DNA of 37,820 nucleotides from assembly GCA_052143895.1 (NCBI GenBank), contig JBKQRT010000169.1, positions 1-37,820 of the forward strand, read 5' to 3'. Both the position numbers and the translations under genes were made by a program. Of this stretch, positions 25,552-33,560 are shown in pieces. Under the pieces are notes generated by a model. It worked only from the letters and a program-made list of their open reading frames with translations. It was not told the origin of the DNA and ran no database searches. Source of the stretch: Bog-756 sp052143895 (GTDB lineage Bacteria; Actinomycetota; Acidimicrobiia; Acidimicrobiales; RAAP-2). Position 1 is the stretch's first letter; every line of letters starts with the position of its first letter.

Positions 25552-27071
25552 GGCGTCACCGCCGCGGCGACGCCGAGACCGGTGGCCATGCTCATGGTGG
25601 TCGTCTCCTCACTACCCCGTCGCTGGCCGAGGAGGATCACGAACGGACGGGTGAAGAAGTAGGTCACGACGATGTCGAGGACGGTCGAGATCCCGAGGAA
25701 CAGGGCGAAGCCCTGCACGTCGCCCACGGACAGCTCGTAGAGGACGACCGCCCCGAGCAGCGACACGGCGTCCGCCGCCAGCACGGTGCGGAACGCGCTC
25801 TGGAACCCCCGGTCGACGCTGGTGCGGATGGTCCGCCCGGCGCGCGCCTCGTCTTTCAGGCGTTCGAAATACACGATGTAGGAGTCGACGGTGATGCCGA
25901 TGGAGACGATGATGCCGATGACGCCGGCCAGGTCGATCGTGACGTTGAAGGACTCGCCGAGCACCGTCACGATGACCCACAGCAGGGCCCCCGTCACCCC
26001 CAGGCCCGCCAAGACCACCAGGCCGAGCAGCCGGTAGTAGAAGATCACGTACAGCATGACCAGGGCCAGGCCGGCCAGGCCGGCGATGAGGCCGGCCTGC
26101 AACGACGACTTGCCGAGCGACGGCGAGACGGTCTGTACGGTCAACCGGTCGAGCTTGACCGGCAGGGCGCCGTAGTTGAGGTCGGTGGCCAGGGTCTTGG
26201 CCTGATCCTCGGTGAACCCGCCCGAGATCTGCACCTGACCGTTGAACGAGGTGAACGACGACTGGGTGGGCTGGGTGATCGGTGCGGAGATGACCTGGCC
26301 GTCGAGATCGATGCCGATGATGGCGTGGAACTGCTGCTTGGCGAGCGTGTCCCACTGGGTCGCCCCCAGGCTGGTGAGGGTCAGGTTGACGGTCCACTGC
26401 CCGCTGTTGAGCTGGGCATTGGCCGACTTGACGGCTGTGCCGGTCATGCCGGCCGGGGCGAGCACGTACCGTCCCGAGCTCTGGGTACCGGACGACCCGG
26501 GCAGGAGCACGGTGGCGTTCTTGTCGTCGTTGTCGGGCGTGGTCGACGGATAGGTGGCGAACTGCGGATCGGCCTGGATGTTGGTGTTGCTGGTGTAGCC
26601 GTTGACGTTGTTCGAATTGGGGGTGACCTGGAGGTTGGCCGCAGTTAGCTGGGTGGACGCCGAACAGGCGGGGAGCGTGCCCGTCGAGGGCTTCTCGCCC
26701 TTGGAGAGGGTCAGGGCCGGTGCGTAGCACAGCCCCGGTCGGAACAGCAGCTGGGCGGTGTTGCCCAGCGTGGCCAGGATCTGCTGGGTGTTGCGCTCAC
26801 CCGGGATCGACACGGTGATCTGGTTCGCGCCCTGGCTGGCCACCTTGGCACCGCTGGTGCCGGCGTTGACCCGGTCGCCGAGGATGGTGACGATGGTGTC
26901 GAGCTCGGCCTGGTCGACGGTCCGATGGGTCTGGTAGACGACGGACAGTCCCCCGTCGAGGTCGAGGCCGAGCTTCGGGGACCAGCCGGCGGCCAGGGTG
27001 GCACCGAGGGCCACCACGGCCACGGCGACCACCGAGAGCAGGCTGATCCACAGGGAGCGTTTGTTCTTCAT
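25548..27071 (-). CDS. secD: Protein translocase subunit SecD
   Basis: The 507-residue SecD has a first membrane helix (LWISLLSVVAVAVVALGATL), then LGLDLDGGLSVVYQT, a large periplasmic P1 region with TIVTILGDRVNAGTSGAKVASQGANQ, and five C-terminal helices. These include the conserved VIGIIVSIGITVDSYIVYFERLKDEARAG and the late SVGDVQGFALFLGISTVLDIVVTYFFTRP. The P1 region contains an Asn/Ser/Thr-rich insert at about residues 140-200. It lies 5 bases after yajC and overlaps secF by 4 bases. Confidence 0.95.
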   Translation of the reverse strand: MKNKRSLWISLLSVVAVAVVALGATLAAGWSPKLGLDLDGGLSVVYQTHRTVDQAELDTIVTILGDRVNAGTSGAKVASQGANQITVSIPGERNTQQILATLGNTAQLLFRPGLCYAPALTLSKGEKPSTGTLPACSASTQLTAANLQVTPNSNNVNGYTSNTNIQADPQFATYPSTTPDNDDKNATVLLPGSSGTQSSGRYVLAPAGMTGTAVKSANAQLNSGQWTVNLTLTSLGATQWDTLAKQQFHAIIGIDLDGQVISAPITQPTQSSFTSFNGQVQISGGFTEDQAKTLATDLNYGALPVKLDRLTVQTVSPSLGKSSLQAGLIAGLAGLALVMLYVIFYYRLLGLVVLAGLGVTGALLWVIVTVLGESFNVTIDLAGVIGIIVSIGITVDSYIVYFERLKDEARAGRTIRTSVDRGFQSAFRTVLAADAVSLLGAVVLYELSVGDVQGFALFLGISTVLDIVVTYFFTRPFVILLGQRRGSEETTTMSMATGLGVAAAVTP

Positions 27072-27076
27072 CGTCT

Positions 27077-27562
27077 TCAGGTGGTGGTTGGGCCGTCGGG
27101 GCGGTTCGTGTCGTCGTCTCCGGCGTCGCCGTCGACGAGCTCCTCGTGGTCCTCGGCGTCGGGCTCCTCGGACCCATCGGCCAGTTCACCCTGCTCGTGG
27201 GTCAGGTCTTCGTCCTCGGTCTCCTCCTCGTCCCCCTCCTCGACGGGCGCTTCGAGGCGGCGGAGCACGTAGGGCTTGAGCACGACGAACGATGCGCCGA
27301 CGCTGGTCTCGAGGGTGACCCGGTCGCCGTCGATGTCGATGATGTGGCCGACGATGCCCCCGGCGGTGAGGACCTCGTCGCCGACGTCGAAGGTGTTGGT
27401 CTGCGCACGGGCGGCCTTGGCCTTGCGCTGCTGGGGCCGGTAGATGAGGAAGTAGAAGGCGGCGCCGATCACCACGATGATCAGCAGGGTCGGGTTCCCG
27501 CTGGTCGTCTTCTTCGAGGTCGCGGCGACCAGGGGCGCGAGCGATGCCAGGACGGCCATCAT
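27077..27562 (-). CDS. yajC: Sec translocase accessory protein YajC with acidic tail
   Basis: YajC is a small partner of SecDF. The 161-residue protein has one membrane helix (TLLIIVVIGAAFYFLIYRPQQRKAKA), then the family domain FDVGDEVLTAGGIVGHIIDIDGDRVTLE. The last 55 residues are dominated by Glu and Asp and are not part of the usual family. Two starts, 27562 and 27559, are equivalent. The 79-base gap before it has a TACAGT hexamer at 27603-27608 on this strand that could be a -10 box; no Shine-Dalgarno sequence is visible. Confidence 0.93.
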   Translation of the reverse strand: MMAVLASLAPLVAATSKKTTSGNPTLLIIVVIGAAFYFLIYRPQQRKAKAARAQTNTFDVGDEVLTAGGIVGHIIDIDGDRVTLETSVGASFVVLKPYVLRRLEAPVEEGDEEETEDEDLTHEQGELADGSEEPDAEDHEELVDGDAGDDDTNRPDGPTTT

Positions 27563-27641
27563 CGGAGGTCGGGAGAGTGGTCGGCGGTCCGCACAGCGGA
27601 CTGACTGTAGCCCAGCCCCGGCGCTGTGAGTGTCCGGCCGG

Positions 27642-28757
27642 TCAGGTCGTCCACACCTCGGCGGTCCGGGCCCGCAGCGCCTCGAAGCGACGTTCGACGA
27701 TGGCCGAGCGGGCCTCGTCCATCAACCCGAGCACGAAGGCCAGGTTGTGGATGGTGAGGAGGCGCCACGCCGTGGGCTCCCCGACGCCGAGCAGGTGGCG
27801 GAGATACCCCCGTGACCAGCGGCCACAGGTCGAACAGCCGCAGGCGGCGTCGAGTGGCTCGTCCTCGTCGGCATGGACGGCGTTACGGAGGTTGAGCCGG
27901 CCGGCGCCGGTGAGGACGGAGCCGTGGCGGGCCATGCGGGTGGGCGCGACGCAGTCGAACTGATCGATCCCGAGGGCCACCGCCTCGAGCAGGCCCACCG
28001 GGTCCCCGACCCCCATCAGGTAGCGGGGGCGGTCGGGCGGCAGGAGGGGGACCGTGGCGGCGAGCGCCTCCAGCATCGCCTCGCGGGACTCGCCGACGGA
28101 GAGGCCGCCGATGCCGTAGCCGTCGAAGTCCAGAGCGAGCGTCCGTTCGGCGCTCTCCCGCCGGAGAGCGGGGTCGGTGCCGCCCTGGACGATGCCGAAC
28201 AGCGCCTGGCCGGGGGGCCGGGCCTCAAGCCGGTCGTGGTGGCGGCGGGCCCGCCCGGCCCAGGCGGCGGTGCGGTCCACCGCGGTGCGCAGCACGGCGC
28301 CGGTGGCGGGCAGCGTGACGCAGACGTCGAGGACCATCTGGATGTCGGCCCCGATGAGGCCCTGGACCTCCACCGCCGACTCGGGCGTGAGCCGGACCCG
28401 GGCCCCGTCGTACACGGAGGTGAAGGTCACGCCGTCGTCGTCGACGGCCGGGGTGAGCGAGTGGACCTGGTACCCGCCGGAGTCGGTGAGGGTGTGCCCC
28501 TCCCAGCCGGTGAACCGGTGCAGGCCCCCGAGCCGGGCCACCGTCTCCGCCCCGGGGCGGAGCATCAGGTGGTAGGTGTTGGCCAGCACCACCCCGGCGC
28601 CCAGCTCCTCGAGGTCACGGCTGTCGAGCGCCTTGACCGCGCCCCGGGTACCGACCGGCATGAAGGCCGGTGTCGGGTAGGAGCCCCGGGCGGTCGTGAC
28701 CGAGCCGGCCCGGGCGGTGCCGTCGACGGCGGTCAGCGCCACGAGGGCGCGGCTCAT
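27642..28757 (-). CDS. tgt: tRNA-guanine transglycosylase
   Basis: Tgt exchanges guanine-34 for the queuosine precursor preQ1 in tRNAs with GUN anticodons. The 371-residue protein has TLTDSGGYQVHSL with the first catalytic Asp, LFGIVQGG, GIGGLSVGE, FDCVAPTRMARHG with the nucleophile Asp, and the zinc site CGCSTC with a later His in TIHNL. Two spots differ from the common form: DSGGYQVH instead of DSGGFQVF, and LDVCVTLPA where FDEC.P.PA is usual; the Asp and Cys are kept. The ATG overlaps the queA stop as ATGA, so the two are coupled. Confidence 0.95.
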   Translation of the reverse strand: MSRALVALTAVDGTARAGSVTTARGSYPTPAFMPVGTRGAVKALDSRDLEELGAGVVLANTYHLMLRPGAETVARLGGLHRFTGWEGHTLTDSGGYQVHSLTPAVDDDGVTFTSVYDGARVRLTPESAVEVQGLIGADIQMVLDVCVTLPATGAVLRTAVDRTAAWAGRARRHHDRLEARPPGQALFGIVQGGTDPALRRESAERTLALDFDGYGIGGLSVGESREAMLEALAATVPLLPPDRPRYLMGVGDPVGLLEAVALGIDQFDCVAPTRMARHGSVLTGAGRLNLRNAVHADEDEPLDAACGCSTCGRWSRGYLRHLLGVGEPTAWRLLTIHNLAFVLGLMDEARSAIVERRFEALRARTAEVWTT

Positions 28758-29794
28758 GACGGTCCCGCCGTCGGCCCGGCCCGGCCGACGATCATGGCGT
28801 CCCCGAAGGAGAGGAAGCGGTAGCCCTCGGCCAGGGCCGTGGCGTACAGAGAGCGCCAGCGCGGTCCGGCGAACGCCTCCACCAGCAGCAGGAGGCTCGA
28901 CCGGGGCAGGTGGAAGTTGGTGACCAGCAGATCCACCACCCGGAACGGGTAGTCGCCGCGGATGTACAGGCTGGTGCGACCGGACAGCTCGCCGGTGGTG
29001 GCGGCCGACTCGAGGGCGCGCACCGCCGTGGTCCCGACGGCGATGACCCGGTGGGCCGCCGCACAGGCCACCATGGTCGCCTCGGGCACCGAGTAGCGCT
29101 CGGAGTGGATGACGTGGTCGGCGGGGTCGGCCGCGGTGACGGGCCGGAAGGTGTCGAGTCCGATGGCGAGGTCCACCCGGGCGATGGTCGCCCCCGCCCG
29201 GCGGCAGTCGTCCAGCAGCTCGGGGGTGAAGTGGAGCCCGGCGGTAGGGGCGGCGGCCGACCGGTCGCCGATGGCCCGCGCGGTGGCGTAGACCGTCTGG
29301 TAGCGCTCGGGCCTCGACGCCAGGTTGTGGATGTAGGGGGGGAGCGGCATGACGCCGCGGCGCTCCACCACCGACGGATCGAGCAGCCACACGACCCGGC
29401 GGCCGTCGTCGTCACCGCCGATCGACGGCCCCACCTCCACCAGCGGCGGTCCCTCGGCGGTCTCGGCGAGCAGGGTCCCGGGGGGCAGTCGACGACCGGG
29501 CCGCACCATCGCTTCCCACCCCTGCGGATCACCCGGCACCGGTTCGACCAGGAGGACCTCGGCGGCGCCGCCGGTGGCCTTCACCAGGGGGAGCCGGGCC
29601 GCCAGGACTTGGGTGTCATTGACCACCAGCACGTCGCCGGGGTGGACCAAGCTGGCAAGGTCGGCCATGGTGGCGTGGACGACCCCGGCGTTGGCGTCGA
29701 CGCCCGGCGCGACCAGCAGGCGGGCCGCGCTCCTCGGCTCGACGGGGAGCTGGGCGATCGCCTCCTCGGGCAGGCCGTAGTCGTAGGCGGCCAT
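28754..29794 (-). CDS. queA: S-adenosylmethionine:tRNA ribosyltransferase-isomerase
   Basis: QueA converts preQ1 in tRNA to epoxyqueuosine, the step after Tgt. From the chosen ATG the product is 346 residues with YDYGLPEEAIAQLPVEPRSAARLL, VVNDTQVLAARL, the central RYQTVYA and AAPTAGLHFTPELL, GLDTFRPV, and VTNFHLPRSSLLLLVEAFAG. Family proteins start a few residues before DYxLP, so I chose the ATG at 29794. The frame also has ATGs further upstream at 29824 and 29848, none with a convincing ribosome site. It lies between ruvB and tgt. Confidence 0.94.
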   Translation of the reverse strand: MAAYDYGLPEEAIAQLPVEPRSAARLLVAPGVDANAGVVHATMADLASLVHPGDVLVVNDTQVLAARLPLVKATGGAAEVLLVEPVPGDPQGWEAMVRPGRRLPPGTLLAETAEGPPLVEVGPSIGGDDDGRRVVWLLDPSVVERRGVMPLPPYIHNLASRPERYQTVYATARAIGDRSAAAPTAGLHFTPELLDDCRRAGATIARVDLAIGLDTFRPVTAADPADHVIHSERYSVPEATMVACAAAHRVIAVGTTAVRALESAATTGELSGRTSLYIRGDYPFRVVDLLVTNFHLPRSSLLLLVEAFAGPRWRSLYATALAEGYRFLSFGDAMIVGRAGPTAGPS

Positions 29795-29908
29795 GGGGGC
29801 GGCCGGTTGCGCGGCGGGCACCATCTGGTTCGGAGTGCACGCCGGCATCGCTCCATGGTGGCAGACGTCGTCGAGCCTGCCGGCTCGGGCCCGCCGTCGT
29901 CAGAGCAG

Positions 29909-31000
29909 TCAGAGCAGTGTGGACTCGACCGGGGTCAGCCCCAGGTGCGCCCAGGCCCGGGTGCCGGCGACCCGGCCACGGGTGGTGCGCAGGAGCAGCC
30001 CCTGCTGGAGCAGGTAGGGCTCGTAGGCGTCCTCGATGGTGTCCGGCTCCTCGCCGATGCACTGGGCCAGGGTGGTGAGTCCCACCGGTCGGCCGGCGAA
30101 CCGACGGCAGAGGACGTCCAGGATCGAGCGGTCGACCTTGTCGAGGCCCAGCTCGTCGACACCGAAGACCTCGAGCCCGGTGACGGCGGCAGCCGAGGTG
30201 ATCGTTCCGTCGGCCCGCACCTCGACGTAGTCCCGCACCCGCCGGAGCAGGCGGTTGGCGATCCGCGGGGTGCCCCGTGACCGCTCGGCGATGCGGCGGG
30301 CCCCGTCGGCATCGGTCGGGACACCGAGGATGCCGGCGCTGCGGGTCACGATGGCTTCGAGCTCCGCGACGTCGTAGTGGTCCAGGCGGCCGACGAACCC
30401 GAACCGGTCGCGCAGCGGGCCCGCCACCAGGCCCGTCCGGGTGGTGGCCCCCACCAGGGTGAACCGGGGCAGGTCGAGGCGGATGCTCCGTGCCATCGGG
30501 CCCTTGCCGATGAGGATGTCCAGCTTGAAGTCCTCCATCGCCGGATAGAGGATCTCCTCCACCGCCCGCGGGAGGCGGTGGACCTCGTCGATGAAGAGGA
30601 CGTCCCCCTCCTGCAAGTCGGTGAGTAGGGCGGCGAGGTCGCCGGCACGCACCAGGACGGGCCCTGCGGTGATCCGCAGGCCGACCCCCATCTCGGCCGC
30701 CACGATGCCCGCCAGCGACGTCTTGCCGAGACCGGGCGGCCCGGCAAAGAGCAGGTGGTCGACCGGCTGGTGCCGCTTGATCGCCGCCTGGATGACGATC
30801 TGCAGGTGCTCGGTCAGCTGGGGTTGGCCGACGAACTCGCCGAGGGTCCGGGGCCGCAGGCCGGCCTCCTCGGCCTCCTCGGCCGGGGCGGCGGCAGGGT
30901 CGACGGGCCGGGCCGGGCCCGGCGGGTCCCCGGCCGGATCGGGCACCACCCCGGCCGTCGTGCGGCCGGCCACCACCTCGCGACGCGCCTCGGGACTCAC
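29909..31000 (-). CDS. ruvB: Holliday junction branch-migration ATPase RuvB
   Basis: RuvB is the AAA+ motor of RuvABC. The 363-residue protein has LRPRTLGEFVGQPQL, Walker A GPPGLGKTS, Walker B FIDEVHRLP, sensor 1 GATTRTGLVAGPLRDRFGF, and the C-terminal winged-helix domain ending in RTTRGRVAGTRAWAHLG. The first 50 residues are an Ala/Pro/Glu-rich extension not usual in short RuvB proteins. The GTG at 31000 overlaps the ruvA stop (GTGA). The 3' end is followed by a 9-base direct duplication (CAGAGCAGT twice at 29901-29918, plus strand). Confidence 0.96.
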   Translation of the reverse strand: MSPEARREVVAGRTTAGVVPDPAGDPPGPARPVDPAAAPAEEAEEAGLRPRTLGEFVGQPQLTEHLQIVIQAAIKRHQPVDHLLFAGPPGLGKTSLAGIVAAEMGVGLRITAGPVLVRAGDLAALLTDLQEGDVLFIDEVHRLPRAVEEILYPAMEDFKLDILIGKGPMARSIRLDLPRFTLVGATTRTGLVAGPLRDRFGFVGRLDHYDVAELEAIVTRSAGILGVPTDADGARRIAERSRGTPRIANRLLRRVRDYVEVRADGTITSAAAVTGLEVFGVDELGLDKVDRSILDVLCRRFAGRPVGLTTLAQCIGEEPDTIEDAYEPYLLQQGLLLRTTRGRVAGTRAWAHLGLTPVESTLL

Positions 31001-31587
31001 CGGTTCCGCGCCAGTTCGCGCAGTGCCGACCGCACCAGCTCTTCCACCGTGCCATCGTCGTCCACGACCTCGAGCACGCCCCGGATCTCGTCGGGGGCGT
31101 ACCCGAGCTCGACCAGGGCGGCCCGTGCCTCCGCCCGCGGGGAGGAGTCGTCGCCGGCCGGTCGCGCACCGCCCAGGCTGGGCAGGTCGAGACGCGCCTT
31201 GAGCTCGAGCAGGAGCCGGGCAGCCGTCTTCTTGCCGACGCCGGGCACCAGGCAGAGGGTGTCCACGTCGTCCTCGAGCACCGCGGTGGAGAGGGCGGCG
31301 GGCGACAGGGACGAGAGGATGGCCAGGGCCAACGAAGGCCCCACTCCGTGCGCCCCGAGCAGGGCCTCGAAGCACCGGCGCTCGTCGGCGTGGGCGAAGC
31401 CGAACAGCACGATGGCGTCCTCGCGCACGTGGGTGTGGACGTGGAGGAAGACCTCGCTGCCGCCCGGGCCGAGCGCGGCCAACAAGGTGGTCGGCACCGC
31501 CACCCGGTAGCCCACGCCCCCCACCTCGACGATGACCTCGCCCGGCGCGGGCCGGTCGACCAGCGTCCCGCGGAGCGACCCGATCAC
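30997..31587 (-). CDS. ruvA: Holliday junction recognition protein RuvA
   Basis: The 196-residue RuvA tetramer binds four-way junctions and loads RuvB. Seen are the N-terminal OB fold (IGSLRGTLVDRPAPGEVIVEVGGVGYRV), HVREDAIVLFGFA, the helix-hairpin-helix pair GVGPSLALAILS and VPGVGKKTAARLLLELK, and a C-terminal domain III around ARAALVELGYAPDEI that contacts RuvB. The frame starts earlier at 31647 inside ruvC, but the GTG at 31587 overlaps the ruvC stop as GTGA and matches the family start. Confidence 0.95.
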   Translation of the reverse strand: MIGSLRGTLVDRPAPGEVIVEVGGVGYRVAVPTTLLAALGPGGSEVFLHVHTHVREDAIVLFGFAHADERRCFEALLGAHGVGPSLALAILSSLSPAALSTAVLEDDVDTLCLVPGVGKKTAARLLLELKARLDLPSLGGARPAGDDSSPRAEARAALVELGYAPDEIRGVLEVVDDDGTVEELVRSALRELARNR

Positions 31588-32093
31588 GTCGCCGCCCCGT
31601 TGGCCGCGTCCACCGCCCGCCGGAGCGGCTGGGTGGCCAGGTGACAAGCGGCGAGGGCCAGGGCATCGGCCACGTCTGCCGGCTGCGGGGGTTCCGGCAG
31701 CCCGAGCACCGAAGCCACCATGCGCTGGACCTGCTCCTTGGTGGCGCCCCCGTAGCCGACGAGGGCCTGCTTGACCTCGTTCGAGGTGTACTGGGCCACC
31801 TGGCAGCCGGACTCGGCCGCCGCTACCAGCGCCACGCCGGCGGCCATACCGGTGGCCATGGCCGTCCGGGCGTTGACCTGGAAGAACACCCGCTCGACGA
31901 CGACGGCCGCCGGGCGGTACTCCCCCACCAGCGTGCGCAGCTCCTCGGACAGGATCCGGAGGCGCTGCGGGAGCTGGACGGACGGGGCGGTCGAGACGAC
32001 GCCGCCGGCCACCGCCCGCAGGCCGTCGGTCCCCCGGGTCACGACGCCGTACCCGCAGCGGGAGAGACCGGGGTCGATCCCCAGGACGAACAT
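31584..32093 (-). CDS. ruvC: Crossover junction endodeoxyribonuclease RuvC
   Basis: RuvC cuts Holliday junctions symmetrically. The 169-residue enzyme has all acidic active-site positions: GIDPG at the start, VVVERVFF, and DVADALALAACH near the end. The length is typical. Its ATG has TAGCAT exactly 7 bases upstream and no Shine-Dalgarno sequence, so ruvCAB probably forms its own leaderless transcript, separated from yebC by a hairpin. It overlaps ruvA by 4 bases. Confidence 0.96.
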   Translation of the reverse strand: MFVLGIDPGLSRCGYGVVTRGTDGLRAVAGGVVSTAPSVQLPQRLRILSEELRTLVGEYRPAAVVVERVFFQVNARTAMATGMAAGVALVAAAESGCQVAQYTSNEVKQALVGYGGATKEQVQRMVASVLGLPEPPQPADVADALALAACHLATQPLRRAVDAANGAAT

Positions 32094-32100
32094 GCGTTCG

Positions 32101-32106
32101 ATGCTA
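32101..32106 (-). promoter_or_regulatory. Candidate -10 box (TAGCAT) for leaderless ruvCAB
   Basis: TAGCAT on the minus strand ends 7 bases before the ruvC ATG at 32093. The position fits transcription starting at the ATG itself. The sequence further upstream lacks a recognisable -35. Confidence 0.4.
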
Positions 32107-32132
32107 GCCCGCCCGTCGGACGCAGTGGGTGA

Positions 32133-32158
32133 CCCCCGGCGTGCACCGGCGCCCGGGG
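32133..32158 (-). terminator. GC-rich hairpin between yebC and ruvC
   Basis: CCCCCGGCG at 32133-32141 pairs with CGCCCGGGG at 32150-32158 at eight of nine positions around an 8-base loop. It lies 4 bases past the yebC stop and before the ruvC -10 box. No T-tract follows on the minus strand, so it is either a weak terminator or an mRNA 3'-end structure. Confidence 0.35.
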
Positions 32159-32162
32159 AACC

Positions 32163-32912
32163 TCACCCTTCGTAGGCGGCCATCACCGCGTCGGGGATGT
32201 CGAAATTGGCGTACACGTTCTGGACGTCGTCGTGGTCGTCGAGCGCCTCGATGAGCCGGAGCACCTTCTTCGCCTCCGACTCCGAGGTGACCTCGACGGT
32301 GGTGGTCGGGACCATGGAGAGCTCTGACGAGCCCGGCTCGAGCCCCGCCTCCTCGAGCGCGGCGCGCACGGTCATGAGGTCGCTCGGCGCGCTGGTGACG
32401 AGCCAGCGCTCGCCCTCGTCGGCCAGATCCTCGGCACCGGCCTCCATCGCCACCTCGAGCACCCGTTCCTCGTCGAAGGACCTCGGGACGGCGATGACGC
32501 CCTTGCGCTCGAACTGCCAGCTGACCGCGCCCGGCTCGGCCATGGTGCCGCCGCTCTTGTTGAAGACGTTGCGGATCTCCGCGCCGGTCCGGTTGCGGTT
32601 GTCCGAGAGGCACTCGACGATGACGGCCACCCCGTCGGGGGCGTAGCCCTCGTAGGAGATGGACTCGTACCGCACCCCTTCGAGCTCGCCCGAGCCCCGC
32701 TTGATGGCCCGCTCGATGGTATCGATCGGCACCGACGCGTCCCGGGCCTTGGCGTACATCGTGCGGAGGCTGGCGTTGGCCGACATGTCGCTACCGCCCT
32801 CGCGGGCGGCGACCTCCACCTGTCGGATGATCTTGGCGAACACCTTGGCCCGGGCGGAGTCCTGTGCTCCCTTCCGGTACTTGGTGGTGGCCCACTTGGA
32901 GTGTCCCGACAT
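32163..32912 (-). CDS. YebC/PmpR family protein
   Basis: The 249-residue protein has the family start SGHSKWATTKYRKGAQDSARAKVFAK, the middle run MYAKARDASVPIDTIERAIKRG, YEGYAPDGVAVIVECLSDNRNRT, and an acidic C-terminal domain ending in NVYANFDIPDAV. The family was long annotated as transcriptional regulators; recent work links some members to translation of proline-rich stretches. Start ATG lies 3 bases after the pdxT stop, and an AGAGGAG lies about 12 bases upstream. The order pdxT-yebC-ruvC is the usual actinobacterial one. Confidence 0.94.
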   Translation of the reverse strand: MSGHSKWATTKYRKGAQDSARAKVFAKIIRQVEVAAREGGSDMSANASLRTMYAKARDASVPIDTIERAIKRGSGELEGVRYESISYEGYAPDGVAVIVECLSDNRNRTGAEIRNVFNKSGGTMAEPGAVSWQFERKGVIAVPRSFDEERVLEVAMEAGAEDLADEGERWLVTSAPSDLMTVRAALEEAGLEPGSSELSMVPTTTVEVTSESEAKKVLRLIEALDDHDDVQNVYANFDIPDAVMAAYEG

Positions 32913-32915
32913 CGG

Positions 32916-33524
32916 CTAGCGCATCTCCTCTTTGGTCATCTCCACGAACAGCTGGTGCAGCCGACGGTCGCCGGTCAGCTCGGGGTGGAACGAGGTCGTG
33001 AGCACCGGGCCCTGGCGGCAGATCACCGGGCGGTCTCGTCCCGTCCCGTCTCCCGGACCCGGCAGCACGGCCAGCACCTCCACCCGCGGCCCGGAACGTT
33101 CCACCACCGGTGCCCGGATGAAGACGGCGTGAAGGGGCTCCTCGCCGAGGACCGGGACCTCCACGTCGCACTCGAACGAGGCCACCTGCCGTCCGTAGCC
33201 GTTGCGGCGGATATCCAGGTCGATCATGCCGAAGCGGCGCTGGTCGGGACGCCCGTCGAGCACGGTCCCGGCCAGCAGGATCATCCCGGCGCACGTGCCG
33301 AGCACCGGCAGTCCGCCGAGCAGCGCCTCGCGCAGCGGATCGAAGAGCCCGGACGACTCGAGCAGGAGCGACAGCGTGGTGGACTCTCCGCCGGGAAGCA
33401 CGAGACCCCGGAGTCCGGCCAGGTCGTCGGGGCTGCGCACCGGGCGCACCGTCTCGCCCAGCGCCTCCAGGGCGGCGGCGTGCTCGCGCACGTCACCCTG
33501 GAGGTCGAGCACCCCGACGGTCAC
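32916..33524 (-). CDS. pdxT: Pyridoxal 5'-phosphate synthase glutaminase subunit PdxT
   Basis: PdxT releases ammonia from glutamine and channels it to PdxS. The 202-residue class I glutaminase has VGVLDLQGDVREH, LVLPGGESTT, the nucleophile Cys in GTCAGMILLA, and the His-Glu pair in TSFHPELTGD. The Arg-rich RRNGYGRQVASFE and VFIRAPVV motifs of the family are present. The start is GTG at 33524. It follows pdxS by 36 bases, a gap filled by a strong hairpin. Confidence 0.95.
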   Translation of the reverse strand: MTVGVLDLQGDVREHAAALEALGETVRPVRSPDDLAGLRGLVLPGGESTTLSLLLESSGLFDPLREALLGGLPVLGTCAGMILLAGTVLDGRPDQRRFGMIDLDIRRNGYGRQVASFECDVEVPVLGEEPLHAVFIRAPVVERSGPRVEVLAVLPGPGDGTGRDRPVICRQGPVLTTSFHPELTGDRRLHQLFVEMTKEEMR

Positions 33525-33537
33525 GGCCGCTCGCCCA

Positions 33538-33556
33538 GGCGCCGCACAGCGGCGCC
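33538..33556 (-). other. Perfect 8-bp GC hairpin in the pdxS-pdxT gap
   Basis: GGCGCCGC at 33538-33545 is exactly complementary to GCGGCGCC at 33549-33556, with a 3-base loop. It occupies the middle of the 36-base space between the pdxS stop and the pdxT GTG. There is no T-tract. It could partly stop transcription, protect the pdxS mRNA 3' end, or reduce pdxT translation; the sequence does not say which. Confidence 0.45.
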
Positions 33557-33560
33557 CAGG

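Noticed and set aside
29901..29918. Direct duplication CAGAGCAGT at the ruvB stop
   Set aside because: Only two 9-base copies, one bearing the stop codon; it does not look like an attachment site or a target-site duplication because no mobile element is present.
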